A stretch of DNA of 5,683 nt from assembly GCA_036376775.1 (NCBI GenBank), contig DASUZP010000117.1, positions 1 through 5,683 of the forward strand, in the 5' to 3' direction. The translations under genes and the position numbers were made by a program. The notes under the pieces are model-generated. The model was not told the DNA's origin. It saw nothing but the letters and a program-made list of their open reading frames with translations, and did no database searches. Position 1 is the stretch's first letter; each line of letters opens with the position of its first letter. Below are positions 5,671-5,683 of the stretch, piece after piece. This DNA is from VRUE01 sp036376775 (GTDB taxonomy: Bacteria > Actinomycetota > Thermoleophilia > Solirubrobacterales > 70-9).

Positions 5671-5683
5671 CCCGCCATCTCCT
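5667..5683 (+). CDS. Start of a downstream gene, cut by the window edge
   Basis: An ATG overlaps the CoA-ligase stop codon in the arrangement ATGA, with a well-placed ribosome binding site upstream, so the two genes are probably translationally coupled. Only MTRHL plus part of a sixth codon is visible, too little to identify a family. By gene order the expected product is the alpha subunit (SucD-like) of the CoA ligase, which would hold the CoA-binding fold and the catalytic histidine. That is a guess from context only. Confidence 0.55.

Overview
This is a gene-dense, GC-rich stretch of bacterial chromosome with four recognisable genes and the first bases of a fifth. GC-rich third codon positions, GTG and TTG starts, promoter-like TANNNT boxes placed almost directly on start codons (leaderless style), and a fused PabA-PabB enzyme together suggest an actinobacterium. 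A deep lineage such as Thermoleophilia is my best guess, but this is an inference, not a demonstration.

Layout: positions 1-158 form a non-coding leader with a hairpin and a promoter-like box. Then come a nucleotide-sugar 6-dehydrogenase (+, 159-1409), a bifunctional aminodeoxychorismate synthase PabA-PabB fusion (-, 3582-1369), an aminodeoxychorismate lyase PabC (+, 3632-4426), an ATP-grasp acyl-CoA ligase beta subunit of the SucC / ATP-citrate lyase family (+, 4453-5670), and the first 17 bases of a gene coupled to it by an ATGA overlap (5667 to the window edge).

How the genes fit together: pabAB and pabC diverge from a 49-bp gap. They encode the two consecutive steps that turn chorismate and glutamine into 4-aminobenzoate for folate. 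The sugar dehydrogenase converges on pabAB, and their 3' ends overlap by 41 bp. It supplies an activated uronic acid sugar for surface polysaccharide and has no evident metabolic link to the folate pair. The CoA-ligase gene follows pabC after 26 bp and probably forms an operon with the truncated downstream gene, expected to be the alpha (SucD-like) subunit.

The main oddity is a 123-bp imperfect palindrome (2852-2974) with perfect 21-bp arms. It sits in frame exactly in the linker between the PabA and PabB domains and looks like an inserted palindromic element that is translated. A second, smaller palindrome (3784-3829) lies inside pabC in a segment with AT-richer codons. The CoA ligase also departs from typical SucC at several motifs and resembles the ATP-citrate lyase / citryl-CoA synthetase branch. 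No RNA genes, CRISPR arrays, transposase genes or phage genes were seen.
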